A DNA stretch of 64,000 nt, taken from NCBI GenBank assembly GCA_018141785.1, contig CP073341.1:2901261-2965260 (forward strand), written 5' to 3'. The notes beneath the pieces are model-generated. The model did not search any database, had not been told where the DNA came from, and was given only the letters and a program-made list of their open reading frames with translations. Origin of the DNA: Candidatus Paraprochloron terpiosi LD05 (GTDB lineage: Bacteria > Cyanobacteriota > Cyanobacteriia > Cyanobacteriales > Prochloraceae). The first letter of the stretch is position 1, and every line of letters starts with the position of its first letter. Of the stretch, positions 10,332 to 19,439 are shown piece after piece. A program made the translations under genes and the position numbers.

Positions 10332-11396
10332 ATGTTTGACTGTATTATTGTCGGTGCTTGTCCTGCTGGAGCAACAGCAGCTTATCACCTTGCCAAAAAA
10401 GGGCATTCAGTTATGGTTTTGGAGGCCGCCTCTTTTCCCCGCTACAAACCTTGTGGCGGTGGGGTTTCGCCTGCGGTAGGTCAATGGTTTGATTTTGATT
10501 TTACCCCAGCAATTGATAATACCATCCCTAAGGTAAAATACACGTGGAAGCTAGGAGATCCAGTGACTATCGAACGGTGGGACGTTGATGGTGTGTGGAT
10601 GGTGCGGCGGGAGACTTTCGATTCCTTCCTCATGGAACGTGCCCAGGAAGCAGGAGCTGAACTTAAGGACAAGACAAAAGTAACAGGGATCCAATTGACT
10701 GGGGACGCTTGGCAGGTTTTAACTAAGGATGGCTCCTATACTGGTTCTTATCTGATTGCTGCTGACGGAGTATCTGGCTCTATGGCAAATTGGTTGGGTT
10801 TAAAACAGCCAAAACCTTCTCTTGGGGCTACTTTAGAAGTAAAAGCAGCTCTGACAGAAGCGGCACGCTCCACAGCTTCATTTGATTTCGGTTCTTTCAA
10901 AAATGGCTATATTTGGAACTTTCCCAAAAGCGATGGCTATTCTATTAGTGGAGCATTTTTCCGGGGAAAGGGAAAACCACAGGAATTAAAAAAACAGCTT
11001 CATAACTATGCTTCTAAGTTGGGAATTGATTTGAGCAATAGTGAATACCGGGAACATTTCATCAGCTTGTGGACGGAAAATCTTACCCTCCACAGTAAAA
11101 GAGCTGTTTTGGTAGGGGAAGGGGCAGCAGTTGCGGATCCTTTGACTGGGGAAGGCATTCGTCCTGCTATTTTCACTGGTGTTAAGGCAGCAAAAGCTAT
11201 TGGGGCCGCATTGGCTGGTCAAGAAGATGCTTTGGAGGGATATACCGAGGCGATCGCCACAGAATGGGGGAAAGATATGGCTCTCGCCCAAAAGTTGGCG
11301 GGATTGTTCTTCCAATTTTCGGGGATCGCCTATAAAGTGGCAGTTAAGAAACCCGCTGCTGCCCAAATTATGAGTAAAATTCTCTGCGGACAATGA
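10332..11396 (+). CDS. Geranylgeranyl-reductase-family FAD-dependent oxidoreductase
   Basis: The 354-residue flavoprotein begins with an FAD-binding Rossmann motif, CIIVGACPAGATAAYHLAKK. The family usually has GxGPAG; here the third position is Cys. Family features follow: EAASFPRYKPCGGGVSP with the Cys of the PxKPCG motif, IAADGVSG, and the second FAD motif VGEGAAVADPLTGEGIRPA. Relatives include ChlP, which reduces geranylgeranyl chains of chlorophyll and tocopherol precursors, and many paralogs of unknown substrate. It lacks the longer C-terminus of ChlP, so I place it as a family paralog. It stands alone on the plus strand. Confidence 0.85.
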   Translation: MFDCIIVGACPAGATAAYHLAKKGHSVMVLEAASFPRYKPCGGGVSPAVGQWFDFDFTPAIDNTIPKVKYTWKLGDPVTIERWDVDGVWMVRRETFDSFLMERAQEAGAELKDKTKVTGIQLTGDAWQVLTKDGSYTGSYLIAADGVSGSMANWLGLKQPKPSLGATLEVKAALTEAARSTASFDFGSFKNGYIWNFPKSDGYSISGAFFRGKGKPQELKKQLHNYASKLGIDLSNSEYREHFISLWTENLTLHSKRAVLVGEGAAVADPLTGEGIRPAIFTGVKAAKAIGAALAGQEDALEGYTEAIATEWGKDMALAQKLAGLFFQFSGIAYKVAVKKPAAAQIMSKILCGQ

Positions 11397-11559
11397 CATT
11401 ACTCGGACGTGACGGAAAAGGCAATCGCCCGTATTAAAAGTAGTCTGATACCAGGAAGAAGAGGTTAGGAGCTAACAGCAGCTAAAACAACTATAAAGAC
11501 TTTGGGATTTAGTACCCAAGGGCGGAACAATAGATGGGTAAATGACTAAAAGCTAGGAC

Positions 11560-12642
11560 ATGGGAGAAGTAAAACGGATTGGAATTCTCACTTCTGGGGG
11601 GGATTGTGCCGGACTGAATGCGGTTATTCGCGCTGTCACCCACTGTGGGGTTGGGATCTATGGTTGGAAAGTACTGGGGATTTGTAAGGCGACTCTGGGG
11701 TTGATGAGTCGTCCCGCTCAAGTAATGCCTCTAGAAATGGAAAAGGTGGATCGATTGGTGGCCATGGGGGGAACTATCCTGGGAACTACTAACAAAGGGG
11801 ATCCCTTCGCCTTTCCTATGGCTGATGGCACTGTGGTGGATCGCTCGGCAGAAATTATCGAAGGCTACCACAGTCTCGGTTTGGATGCTCTCATTGGTGT
11901 TGGGGGTGATGGCAGTTTGGCGATTCTGCGCAAGATTGCTCAACAAGGAGGTATTAACTTGGTGGGCATTCCCAAGACTATTGATAATGATGTAGGGATT
12001 ACGGAGCGCTCTATTGGCTTCGATACGGCGGTGAATATTGCTACGGAAGCCATTGATCGCCTCCACTTTACTGCTGCGAGTCACAACCGGGTGATGATTG
12101 TGGAAGTGATGGGGCGGGATGCAGGACATATCGCCCTCAATGCTGGGATTGCTGGGGGTGCTCATATCATCCTGATTCCGGAAATTGCTTACAAAATAGA
12201 GAATATTGGGCGTTATATCAAGAAACGCCAAACTCTGGGACAAGATTACACTATTATGGTTGTTTCTGAAGCTGTTTGTACTGACTCTGGGGAGGTGGTG
12301 CAGCAAACGGGGCAATTTGGTGAGTGTCGCTTGGGGGGTATTGGTCAATATTTGGCGGATGAAATTGCCTCCTATACTAGAGCTGAAACTAGGGTTACGG
12401 TTTTGGGACATACCCAACGTGGGGGCATTTCTTCTCCTCTGGATCGGATTTTGGCCTCTGCTTTTGGGGTAGGAGCAGTGGAATTAATTGCCCAAGGGAA
12501 GTACGACTATATGGTGACTTGGCAAAATCGCCAGGTAGCCAGTGTTCCCATTCTGGATGCTATTAAAGATTATCGTGCTGTGGATCCGGAGGATACTCTC
12601 GTTAAAACCGCTAGAGGTTTGGGGATTTGTTTTGGAGATTGA
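11560..12642 (+). CDS. pfkA: 6-phosphofructokinase (mixed-substrate PFK clade)
   Basis: This enzyme phosphorylates fructose 6-phosphate to the 1,6-bisphosphate in glycolysis. The 360-residue product has the nucleotide loop ILTSGGDCAGLNAVIR, then VGGDGSL (Gly as in ATP-using enzymes), the catalytic PKTIDNDVG, and VMGRDAGHIAL. The Lys in PKTIDND points to the group III mixed-substrate clade, so whether ATP or PPi is used should be tested. The ATG reading MGEVKRIG was chosen as the first in-frame start next to the fold. No partner genes are adjacent. Confidence 0.94.
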   Translation: MGEVKRIGILTSGGDCAGLNAVIRAVTHCGVGIYGWKVLGICKATLGLMSRPAQVMPLEMEKVDRLVAMGGTILGTTNKGDPFAFPMADGTVVDRSAEIIEGYHSLGLDALIGVGGDGSLAILRKIAQQGGINLVGIPKTIDNDVGITERSIGFDTAVNIATEAIDRLHFTAASHNRVMIVEVMGRDAGHIALNAGIAGGAHIILIPEIAYKIENIGRYIKKRQTLGQDYTIMVVSEAVCTDSGEVVQQTGQFGECRLGGIGQYLADEIASYTRAETRVTVLGHTQRGGISSPLDRILASAFGVGAVELIAQGKYDYMVTWQNRQVASVPILDAIKDYRAVDPEDTLVKTARGLGICFGD

Positions 12643-13117
12643 GATTTATAGCAGTGACCAGTGACCAGTTGGAGGGCTGATTTTGTAACTATGCCAGCGC
12701 GAACTGCTATAAATTGTAATTGATGAATTGGGATCGCTTCTGGATTAGGAATTTTCCTTTTTCAGGGCGATCCCTGCGCTTTCTTTATTTTTCATATTAC
12801 AATTTTATTTCAATCTTGAAAAACTGACGGGGTGACTTTATAAATTTTGTTCATTGACATCTTGCCGCGAAGGGAGGATGTCAATCGAATCAATATCTCT
12901 ATGAGCATGAGGGAAGAAGAAGGCTATGAATGACTCGAAGTAAACATTGAGGGCTGTCTTGGTGCGCTTTCCACCTCGAATGCATTCGAGGTGGGTCGCA
13001 CCGCTCTTTCCCAGGACTGTCATAATCGGCTCTAGATTCACTTAAAATGCAATTTCTCTAATAGATTTTTCTCCTATAAATAGATGGTAAGAAATGTTGC
13101 CTACTATCCAAAAGTGA
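12643..13117. other. Gene-free stretch with an IS-end-like palindrome
   Basis: No gene is seen. Near 12853-12886 an interrupted palindrome, TTGACATC with GGATGTCAA, resembles IS200/IS605 right ends of this genome (compare the end near 36528). A dispersed hairpin repeat follows at 12954. Confidence 0.5.
12954..13009. repeat. Palindromic hairpin repeat (copy 2)
   Basis: This is the same architecture as the repeat at 1961-2016: CTGTCTTGGTGCGCTTTCC, then a perfect inner palindrome (CACCTCGAATGCATTCGAGGTG split over the loop), then GGGTCGCACCGCT. The inner stem differs from copy 1 by paired changes (G-C to C-G), so the fold rather than the sequence is conserved. Confidence 0.85.
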
Positions 13118-14587
13118 TTAATTATTCTGGGGCTGGGAAATAGAAATATCGATTGTTTGCACTTCTGGACTTAATTTACTCAAAGGTGGTTGTATTTCCT
13201 GCCTATTTCCCACTACTAAAGTTAGGAGGCGATCGCGCTGTAGATATTCTTGAGCAACTCGCTGCACATCTTCAATTGTAGTTGCTTTCACTCCCTGCTG
13301 ATATTGATAGAGAAAATTAGGGGGATAGTTGTAATAATCATAGCGCATTAGTCGGGATAAACTTTGACTTGGCTGTTGGAAATTGAAGACAAAGGAGTTG
13401 AGAATGGATTCTTTACCGTAGGCTAATTCTTGTTCAGAAATAGGAGTGGTGCGCAGTTTCTCTATTTCAGTTAGGAGAGATTGGATAAAAGCTACGGTGG
13501 TATCAGAACGAGTTTGCCCTCCAGCGATAAAGATGCCGGGATAGTCGTAGCGGGGACTCCAAACCCCATAGACGGAATAAGCTAAACCTTGGCGGGATCG
13601 CAGTTGATTAAACAAACGTCCACCAAATCCATTTAAGATTCCATTGATAACGGTGAGTGCAGGATAGTCGGGGTTGTTTAGCTTGTCTCCCAAATGTCCG
13701 AGGAGTATATTACTCTGAGTTAATTGGGGTTGATTGATAAAAAAGATACCGGATTGGTGTTGCTGTCTTGCTGTGGGAATGGAATCACTGATTGTATCTC
13801 CTGGTGCCCAATCTCCAAATGCTTCTTGAATGAGTTGCTTGATTTGGGAGGATTCAAAGTCTCCTACAATGCCTAAAATTATCTGTTGGGGATGAAAGTA
13901 TTTTTGGTAGAAGTGCACTATGTCTTCTGGGGAAATGTTATCTAAGGAGTCATTTTCGACGGTGCGTGCATAGGGACTATGATGGCCATAGATTAATTTC
14001 TGGAATTCTCTATTGGCAATATCCTGGGGATCGTCGTTACGACGAGCAATAGTACCCCGGATTTGGGTTTTAGCTAGTTCCAGTTTGTCTGTGGGAAATG
14101 CAGGAAAACGAAGTATTTGGGCAAATAATGGAATTATAGTGTTTAAGTCTTGGCTGAGGGCATTAAAGCTAGCGCTACCAGAGCTGGTAGTTATGGCTGT
14201 TTCTATTGTAGCTGCTCGCTGCTCTAAGATTTGGTTGAGCTCTTCAGGAGGGTGTTGTTGGGTACCACCGCTGCGCATTACTGTTCCGACTAATTCTGCT
14301 AAACCGACTTTTTCTGGGGGTTCTAAGCGAGAACCTGTGCGAATTATGGCGGTACCACTTACTAAGGGCAGTTCTCTATCTGGCATTAAATATACTACCA
14401 TGCCGTTGTTTAGTTGGTAGCGCTGGTATTCTGGCAGTTCTATTTCTCTCAGGGGGGGAAATTCTAGTTCGGTGTAATGGTGGGGTGTTTGGGCTACTGC
14501 TGGGTGGTGGAAGAATAGTATTATAACCAAACTTATGCACAGGACACTAATGGAGCTAAGTGTTTTTAGATTTTTATTTTTGGTCAT
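13118..14587 (-). CDS. M16 family peptidase-like protein, probable non-catalytic subunit
   Basis: The 489-residue product has an N-terminal hydrophobic signal (VLCISLVIILFFHHPAVAQ), so it is exported. The M16 fold is clear, but the zinc motif HxxEH is absent; the equivalent helix reads LAELVGTVMRSGGT. The R/Y motif typical of the partner subunit is present (FNQLRSRQGLAYSVYG). With the neighbouring catalytic M16 protein it probably makes a two-subunit processing-peptidase-like clamshell in the periplasm. It lies about 200 bp downstream of that gene on the same strand, across a 32-base palindrome. Confidence 0.88.
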   Translation of the reverse strand: MTKNKNLKTLSSISVLCISLVIILFFHHPAVAQTPHHYTELEFPPLREIELPEYQRYQLNNGMVVYLMPDRELPLVSGTAIIRTGSRLEPPEKVGLAELVGTVMRSGGTQQHPPEELNQILEQRAATIETAITTSSGSASFNALSQDLNTIIPLFAQILRFPAFPTDKLELAKTQIRGTIARRNDDPQDIANREFQKLIYGHHSPYARTVENDSLDNISPEDIVHFYQKYFHPQQIILGIVGDFESSQIKQLIQEAFGDWAPGDTISDSIPTARQQHQSGIFFINQPQLTQSNILLGHLGDKLNNPDYPALTVINGILNGFGGRLFNQLRSRQGLAYSVYGVWSPRYDYPGIFIAGGQTRSDTTVAFIQSLLTEIEKLRTTPISEQELAYGKESILNSFVFNFQQPSQSLSRLMRYDYYNYPPNFLYQYQQGVKATTIEDVQRVAQEYLQRDRLLTLVVGNRQEIQPPLSKLSPEVQTIDISISQPQNN

Positions 14588-14636
14588 TTTAAGGGGGGGG
14601 TTTTTGGTTTTGTCTTTTATAACCTTTTGGGATTAT

Positions 14637-14668
14637 TTAGTCAATGAGTATATATACTCATTGACTAA
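14637..14668. repeat. Perfect 32-base palindrome between the two M16 genes
   Basis: The arms are TTAGTCAATGAGTATA and its exact complement. It has no flanking T-run on the minus strand, so it is not a classic terminator. It could be a transcript-processing hairpin or an operator. Confidence 0.8.
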
Positions 14669-14791
14669 TTTAGGGTGGATTTACGGTGGAAGAGGAGTGG
14701 AAGAATAGTGGAAGATCGTCAAGTTTTTGATAGGTTTTTTAGGGTGTTGGGAGATTTTACTTACAATCTGGATAACATGGTTTACTGTTGA

Positions 14792-16288
14792 CTAATTAGG
14801 TAGTAAACGTCCAATGGTGCTGTTTTGGGGGACGAAGGTATTTTGGGCTACTCTTTGTATGTCTTGGGCACTTACAAAGCTGAGGCGGTCTAGTTCTTTA
14901 AATAGGTTGCGCCAATTGCCGGTTTTGGCTTGGTATTCGGTTAATAGTCGCGCCATACCTATATTAGAGTTTAAGGTTCGCAGGAGATCAGCTCGGGCTT
15001 GGGTTTTGACTCGCTCTAATTCTTGATCAGTTACTAGTTCTGTCTTGAGTCGTTCTATTTCGGTGTCTAATGCTGCTCTTATTTCTTCTACGGTATGACC
15101 TGGGGCTGTGAGAGCATAGAACACAACTAAATTGGGATACTTATCCCCCGGAAAGCCACTAAAACCTTGAGCATTGAGAGCTATTTGCTTTTCTTCTACT
15201 AATGACTGATACAAGCGAGAGGTGCGTCCATCGCTGAGTATACGGGAGATTATTTGGTAGACTGGGTTGTCGGGATGGTTGAGGTTAGGGCGATGGTATC
15301 CTTCTAGGTACCAGGGTTGGGTTGGTAGTTGTAAGGTTATTTCTTTGGTTTCTTGTTGGGGCGGTTCTATAATGGTTATTTTGGGTGGTGCGGGTTTTTT
15401 GGAATAACGACCGAAGTAAATTTCAGCCAGTTTCTCTACTTCCGTGGGATCCACATCCCCTACAATGGCGATGGTTAAATTACTGGGGACATAGTAGGTG
15501 GCGAAAAACTGCTTGATGTCTTCTCGGGTTAATTTGCGGATATCTTCCTCATAACCGATGGTGGGACGCTTGTAGGGATGTGTAGTAAAAGCAGTGTTGA
15601 GAAACTCTTCTATCATTTTGCCAATGGGGGAGTTGTCGGTTCGCAACTGTCGTTCTTCTAATATGACGTCTTTTTCTTGATAAAATTCCCGAAACACTGG
15701 CTCTAGGAAGCGCTCTGATTCTAAGGACATCCACAGTTCTAATTTGTTGGCGGGAAAGGAGTAGAAGTAGATGGTGTAGTCTGTGGAGGTGGCAGCATTT
15801 AAGTTTACACCTCCGGCAGTTTCGACAATACGTCCGAATTGATTTTGCTGCACATATTTGCTTGCTTGTGCTAGTTTTTGGTTAAATTTACGCTCTAGTT
15901 TGGCTAGGTTTTGTGGTTTTCCTGCTGCTTTGGCTGCTTGGATTTTATCAAAGAGACGATCTAAGCTCTTTAGCACTGGTTTTTCTTTTCTGTAGTTGGT
16001 GGTACCAATGTGCTGGGTACCCTTAAAAGCTAAATGTTCCAGGAAGTGAGCGACACCGGTTTTCCCTTCGGGTTCATCTACACTGCCGACGTCTGCATAG
16101 GTAACGAATGATATAAGGGGTGCTTGATGATCTTCTAGGACAATGAATTTCATGCCATTGTCTAGAGAAAATTCTTTAATTCGCTCTTGGACTCGGTCTA
16201 AATAGGGCTGAATGGATGAGGTATCAGCTGTTGCAGGTGCTAGGAGTAAACTCCAGATTAGCAAGAGGAGAAGGATCTTTTTTACCAT
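14792..16288 (-). CDS. M16 family zinc metalloprotease, catalytic subunit
   Basis: The 498-residue product starts with a signal peptide (LLLLLIWSLLLAPATA) and carries the inverted zinc motif HFLEHLAFKGT, with the two His as ligands and the Glu as base. The further conserved Glu lies some 75 residues later in the ESERFLEPVF region. A Lys/Ala/Gln-rich helical insert separates motif and downstream Glu, as in many bacterial PqqL-like enzymes. It probably acts in the periplasm together with the non-catalytic M16 protein encoded just downstream. It is intact. Confidence 0.92.
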   Translation of the reverse strand: MVKKILLLLLIWSLLLAPATADTSSIQPYLDRVQERIKEFSLDNGMKFIVLEDHQAPLISFVTYADVGSVDEPEGKTGVAHFLEHLAFKGTQHIGTTNYRKEKPVLKSLDRLFDKIQAAKAAGKPQNLAKLERKFNQKLAQASKYVQQNQFGRIVETAGGVNLNAATSTDYTIYFYSFPANKLELWMSLESERFLEPVFREFYQEKDVILEERQLRTDNSPIGKMIEEFLNTAFTTHPYKRPTIGYEEDIRKLTREDIKQFFATYYVPSNLTIAIVGDVDPTEVEKLAEIYFGRYSKKPAPPKITIIEPPQQETKEITLQLPTQPWYLEGYHRPNLNHPDNPVYQIISRILSDGRTSRLYQSLVEEKQIALNAQGFSGFPGDKYPNLVVFYALTAPGHTVEEIRAALDTEIERLKTELVTDQELERVKTQARADLLRTLNSNIGMARLLTEYQAKTGNWRNLFKELDRLSFVSAQDIQRVAQNTFVPQNSTIGRLLPN

Positions 16289-16394
16289 GCTGTTTTCTGA
16301 TGAGGGTATATTATGATTAAACCACGGAGACGCAGAGGCAGAGGGGGGAATAAGAGAGATGGCTGCTATAGATGGGCGATCGGGATTTTATTTT

Positions 16395-16625
16395 CTAAGC
16401 AGCTAAGAATTGTTGGTAGTGTACCCAGGGCAAAAAAATCCCCAAGACAGTTTTGTCTGCTTGGGGAGTGAGGACTATATTTTTGGATTTAGAGATTGAA
16501 GACTTCTTTCCCAGGTACATTCTGAATGCAAAAATCTTACTGAGGCTAATGGAATCCACCCACCCCCAAACACCGCCGATTTTCACTTCATCCCCCACGT
16601 CAAAGGGGAGGTAAAGCATATTCAA
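16395..16625 (-). pseudogene. Duplicated fragment of the MscS beta-domain
   Basis: A 76-codon frame contains LPFDVGDEVKIGGVWGWVDSISL, a copy of residues inside the upstream mechanosensitive-channel gene. At the DNA level, 16542-16607 matches 16972-17037 with about six mismatches. The rest of the frame has no match I recognise. It overlaps the 3' end of the channel gene and is best read as a partial tandem duplication, not a functional protein. Confidence 0.75.
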
Positions 16626-18492
16626 GTTCTCCCCTCTCTATTTTTTCCTGAACCATGACGGTTATATCTTCAAAGGCAGACCAAAAATCCTCTGTCTTGG
16701 TGGAGAACTTAAACACGAGGGGTACACAATATTCGCTATATCCCCAGGCAAAAGTTACCGGAGGAGGATTTTCTAGAACTTTAGGGTGTGATTTGGCAAG
16801 GTCTATGAGGATTTTCTGCGCCTTGCGAATGTCAGCACCGTGCTTAAGGCGAAATGTAAATCCACCCCGTCGAGTATCAGAAGTTGTCAGATTTTCTATT
16901 TTACTTTCCCAGACAGTGTTATTAGGGATAGAGATAATTTCCTTGTCCCAACCTTTGATTTTGGTATTAGCGAGGCTAATGGAATCGACCCACCCCCAAA
17001 CATCGCCGACTTTTACTTCATCGCCGACGTCAAAGGGTTTGTTAACCATCAACATCAAACCACTGGCAAAATTGCCCAGGTTGCTTTGGAGGGCAAATGC
17101 TGCCACAAAACTGATTCCACCCAAAAGTGCTACAACAGGACCGATGCTGACTCCCAGAGCGGTGAGGGCGAAGACAAAACCGAGAACCATTCCCCCACGC
17201 TTGACAAAAATAATCACAAACTGGCGCAACAGTGCGGATACATTTTTATAGGAGGAGAGGAATTTATTGAGGTATGAGACAAGAAATTGGACCAAGATGC
17301 TGGTAATAACAAGAATGCTGATAAACTTCCCTATATTGATTACCCAACGCCGTCCCCCTTCTTCGGACAGCAACCAGCTCCCTAGCCGTACCCCCAAACC
17401 TTCAATATCTTTTAAATCCAGTTCAACAGTGCTAATAGCTTGAATGTATTTACGGTAAGATGCCCCGTCTCCACCTTTGTTTTCTAATTCGTCGAGAACG
17501 ACTTTAAAGCGATCCACAATTCCAGTGCGTTCTGACTGTAAGTTGGTGACATTTAACAACAGTTGAGCTTTCAATTCCGATTCAGCTTCAGCATTTTTTT
17601 CAAGCTGCTGAGTGATTCTTTGTAATTTCCGTTCTGCTTCTTGTAGCTGAGTATCCTCCAGAGCCGATGCTGCTTCTTCAGTGGCTTGTTTTATGGCTTC
17701 CCAAGCCAGCTCAACCTTTTTAATGGCTTCTGCATATTCAGGAGAGTCACGAGCCGCATCTTGTTGCTCTTCTTCTGCTTTCTCCAGATCTGCGATTCCC
17801 TGCTCTAAGGCTTCAATTTTTTCCGTAGTTTCTTGATATTCAGGGGATCCAGCCGTGAGATTTTCTCGCTCTTGCTGTGCTTGTTTTAAGATTTCTTTTG
17901 CGGATTTTACCTCTTTGTCTGCTTTTGCTTTTTCCAATACTGCTTGTAAAGCTTCATCTTTTGCCTCCTCCTCTTGAATTTCTATCACAGACTCAATTGC
18001 CTCCAGGGCTTTTTTCAGGTCTTCCCGAGCGGCCTCAACCTTTTTGCTGGCGGATTCATATTCAGGGGAGTCAGGAGCTGCATTTTTTAGAGCCTCCTGA
18101 GCTATCTCTAGCTTTGTCTTTGCCGATTCTACAGCGGTAATTGCTGATTTATCGGCTTCCAGGATTTGATTCTCGCGCTTAATCGTAATTTCAGTATCGC
18201 TGATTGCTTGGACTGTATCTTTGAGCAAGAAAAGCCAGCCTTTGGCTTCCTTTTCTAGTTCTTCTAGGGTTAGGGGCTTGACTAATAGCTTTAGTTCATC
18301 TACAGGAATTGTCGAGTCTGCTGTGGTAACTGTTCCGGCTAGGTCTGAATCTTCTTCGACAATGGAGGTTGAGGCGATAATAGTTTCCTCTAGCTCTATT
18401 TTTGCTCCTTGGGGACGAGCTGGAAAACTCCAAGCCACAAAGATACAGATAAACCCTGCTGTGAAAGCAACGGGAATTCGGCTCCTTGACAT
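16600..18492 (-). CDS. MscS-family mechanosensitive ion channel with long coiled-coil N-terminus
   Basis: The exported N-terminus is rich in Glu/Lys/Ala heptads (roughly residues 60-330) with repeated PEYxxAxKKVExA-type units. Membrane segments come next, then the MscS pore and beta domain: GGISFVAAFALQSNLGNFASG, KPFDVGDEVKVGDVWGWV and ISIPNNTVW. MscS channels release solutes on osmotic downshock. I chose the ATG at 18492, reading MSRSRIPVAF, because it has AAGAGG upstream and gives a clean signal peptide. The C-terminus ends inside a duplicated segment, so the natural tail may be lost. Confidence 0.85.
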   Translation of the reverse strand: MSRSRIPVAFTAGFICIFVAWSFPARPQGAKIELEETIIASTSIVEEDSDLAGTVTTADSTIPVDELKLLVKPLTLEELEKEAKGWLFLLKDTVQAISDTEITIKRENQILEADKSAITAVESAKTKLEIAQEALKNAAPDSPEYESASKKVEAAREDLKKALEAIESVIEIQEEEAKDEALQAVLEKAKADKEVKSAKEILKQAQQERENLTAGSPEYQETTEKIEALEQGIADLEKAEEEQQDAARDSPEYAEAIKKVELAWEAIKQATEEAASALEDTQLQEAERKLQRITQQLEKNAEAESELKAQLLLNVTNLQSERTGIVDRFKVVLDELENKGGDGASYRKYIQAISTVELDLKDIEGLGVRLGSWLLSEEGGRRWVINIGKFISILVITSILVQFLVSYLNKFLSSYKNVSALLRQFVIIFVKRGGMVLGFVFALTALGVSIGPVVALLGGISFVAAFALQSNLGNFASGLMLMVNKPFDVGDEVKVGDVWGWVDSISLANTKIKGWDKEIISIPNNTVWESKIENLTTSDTRRGGFTFRLKHGADIRKAQKILIDLAKSHPKVLENPPPVTFAWGYSEYCVPLVFKFSTKTEDFWSAFEDITVMVQEKIERGELEYALPPL

Positions 18493-18785
18493 GTTACTTA
18501 ACCTCTTTAGACATTTTCGATTCTTGCTTATTTTATGAGAATTTAGCCTACTAAGTAGGGGCAACTAATATTCCTCAATTTTAAACCAAACAAAACCTAA
18601 AATACTATCACATTACATATCCGGTGGCTGAAGTGTTGCATCCTGCAATAAAAATTTACATTAATAGCTAATCTATGCCGCTCCAAGTTGTCAATAGAGT
18701 ATAATAATTGAGAAAAACTCGCGAGCAGTGTATTATAGGAGCAAAAAATCAGAAACACATTTATTAAGAGGATAATATACCTGAT

Positions 18786-19418
18786 ATGGGAGCTTTTAAT
18801 CGACGATCTGAAGCAGTCAAGATAACTGGAATCGAAGATGATACCCGCACTCGTATTTTACAAGCGGCTCTAGGTTTATTTGCTCGTCAGGGCTATGAAG
18901 GTACCACCACCAAAGATTTAGCCGCTGCTGCTCATGTAGCTGAAGGAACTCTATTTCGCCACTTTAGCAATAAGAAGGCTATTTTAATTGAAGTAGCCAC
19001 TTCCGGTTGGGTGGAAATTCTGACGGATTTACTCACAGAATTGAGCGAAATGAGCAGTTATAAGGCTGTAGCCCAGGTAATGGGACGGCGAATGCTGCGA
19101 CTACAAGAAAGTAGCGATATTATGCGAGTGTGTTTTATGGAAGCCCAGTTTCACCCTGAGTTGCGGGAAAAAATTCAATCTGAAGTCATCTCGAAAATGA
19201 CCCATGTAGCAGAAGGTTTCTTTGAAACAGCCATTGCTCGAGGTATTTATCGCCCCATGAACCCGAAAATTGTCGCCCAGGTATTTTTAGGGATGTTCGC
19301 CATCGCTGGTTTCTCCCATGGTACCATTATGGAACCTTCAGCTTCTCCCCAAGCACTGCAAGAAATGGCGGAAGGAATCGCGGATATTTTTCTCCGTGGT
19401 GTTTTAGTGCAAGAATAA
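18786..19418 (+). CDS. TetR/AcrR family transcriptional regulator
   Basis: The 210-residue protein has a TetR helix-turn-helix at residues 20-65 (TRILQAALGLFARQGYEGTT, then LFRHFSNKKAIL). A divergent ligand-binding domain follows. Such repressors usually control nearby transport or membrane genes. The next gene, starting 21 bp downstream, encodes a membrane protein and may be co-transcribed. Ligand and targets cannot be told from sequence. Confidence 0.9.
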   Translation: MGAFNRRSEAVKITGIEDDTRTRILQAALGLFARQGYEGTTTKDLAAAAHVAEGTLFRHFSNKKAILIEVATSGWVEILTDLLTELSEMSSYKAVAQVMGRRMLRLQESSDIMRVCFMEAQFHPELREKIQSEVISKMTHVAEGFFETAIARGIYRPMNPKIVAQVFLGMFAIAGFSHGTIMEPSASPQALQEMAEGIADIFLRGVLVQE

Positions 19419-19439
19419 TGACATTTATCTTTTATCATC

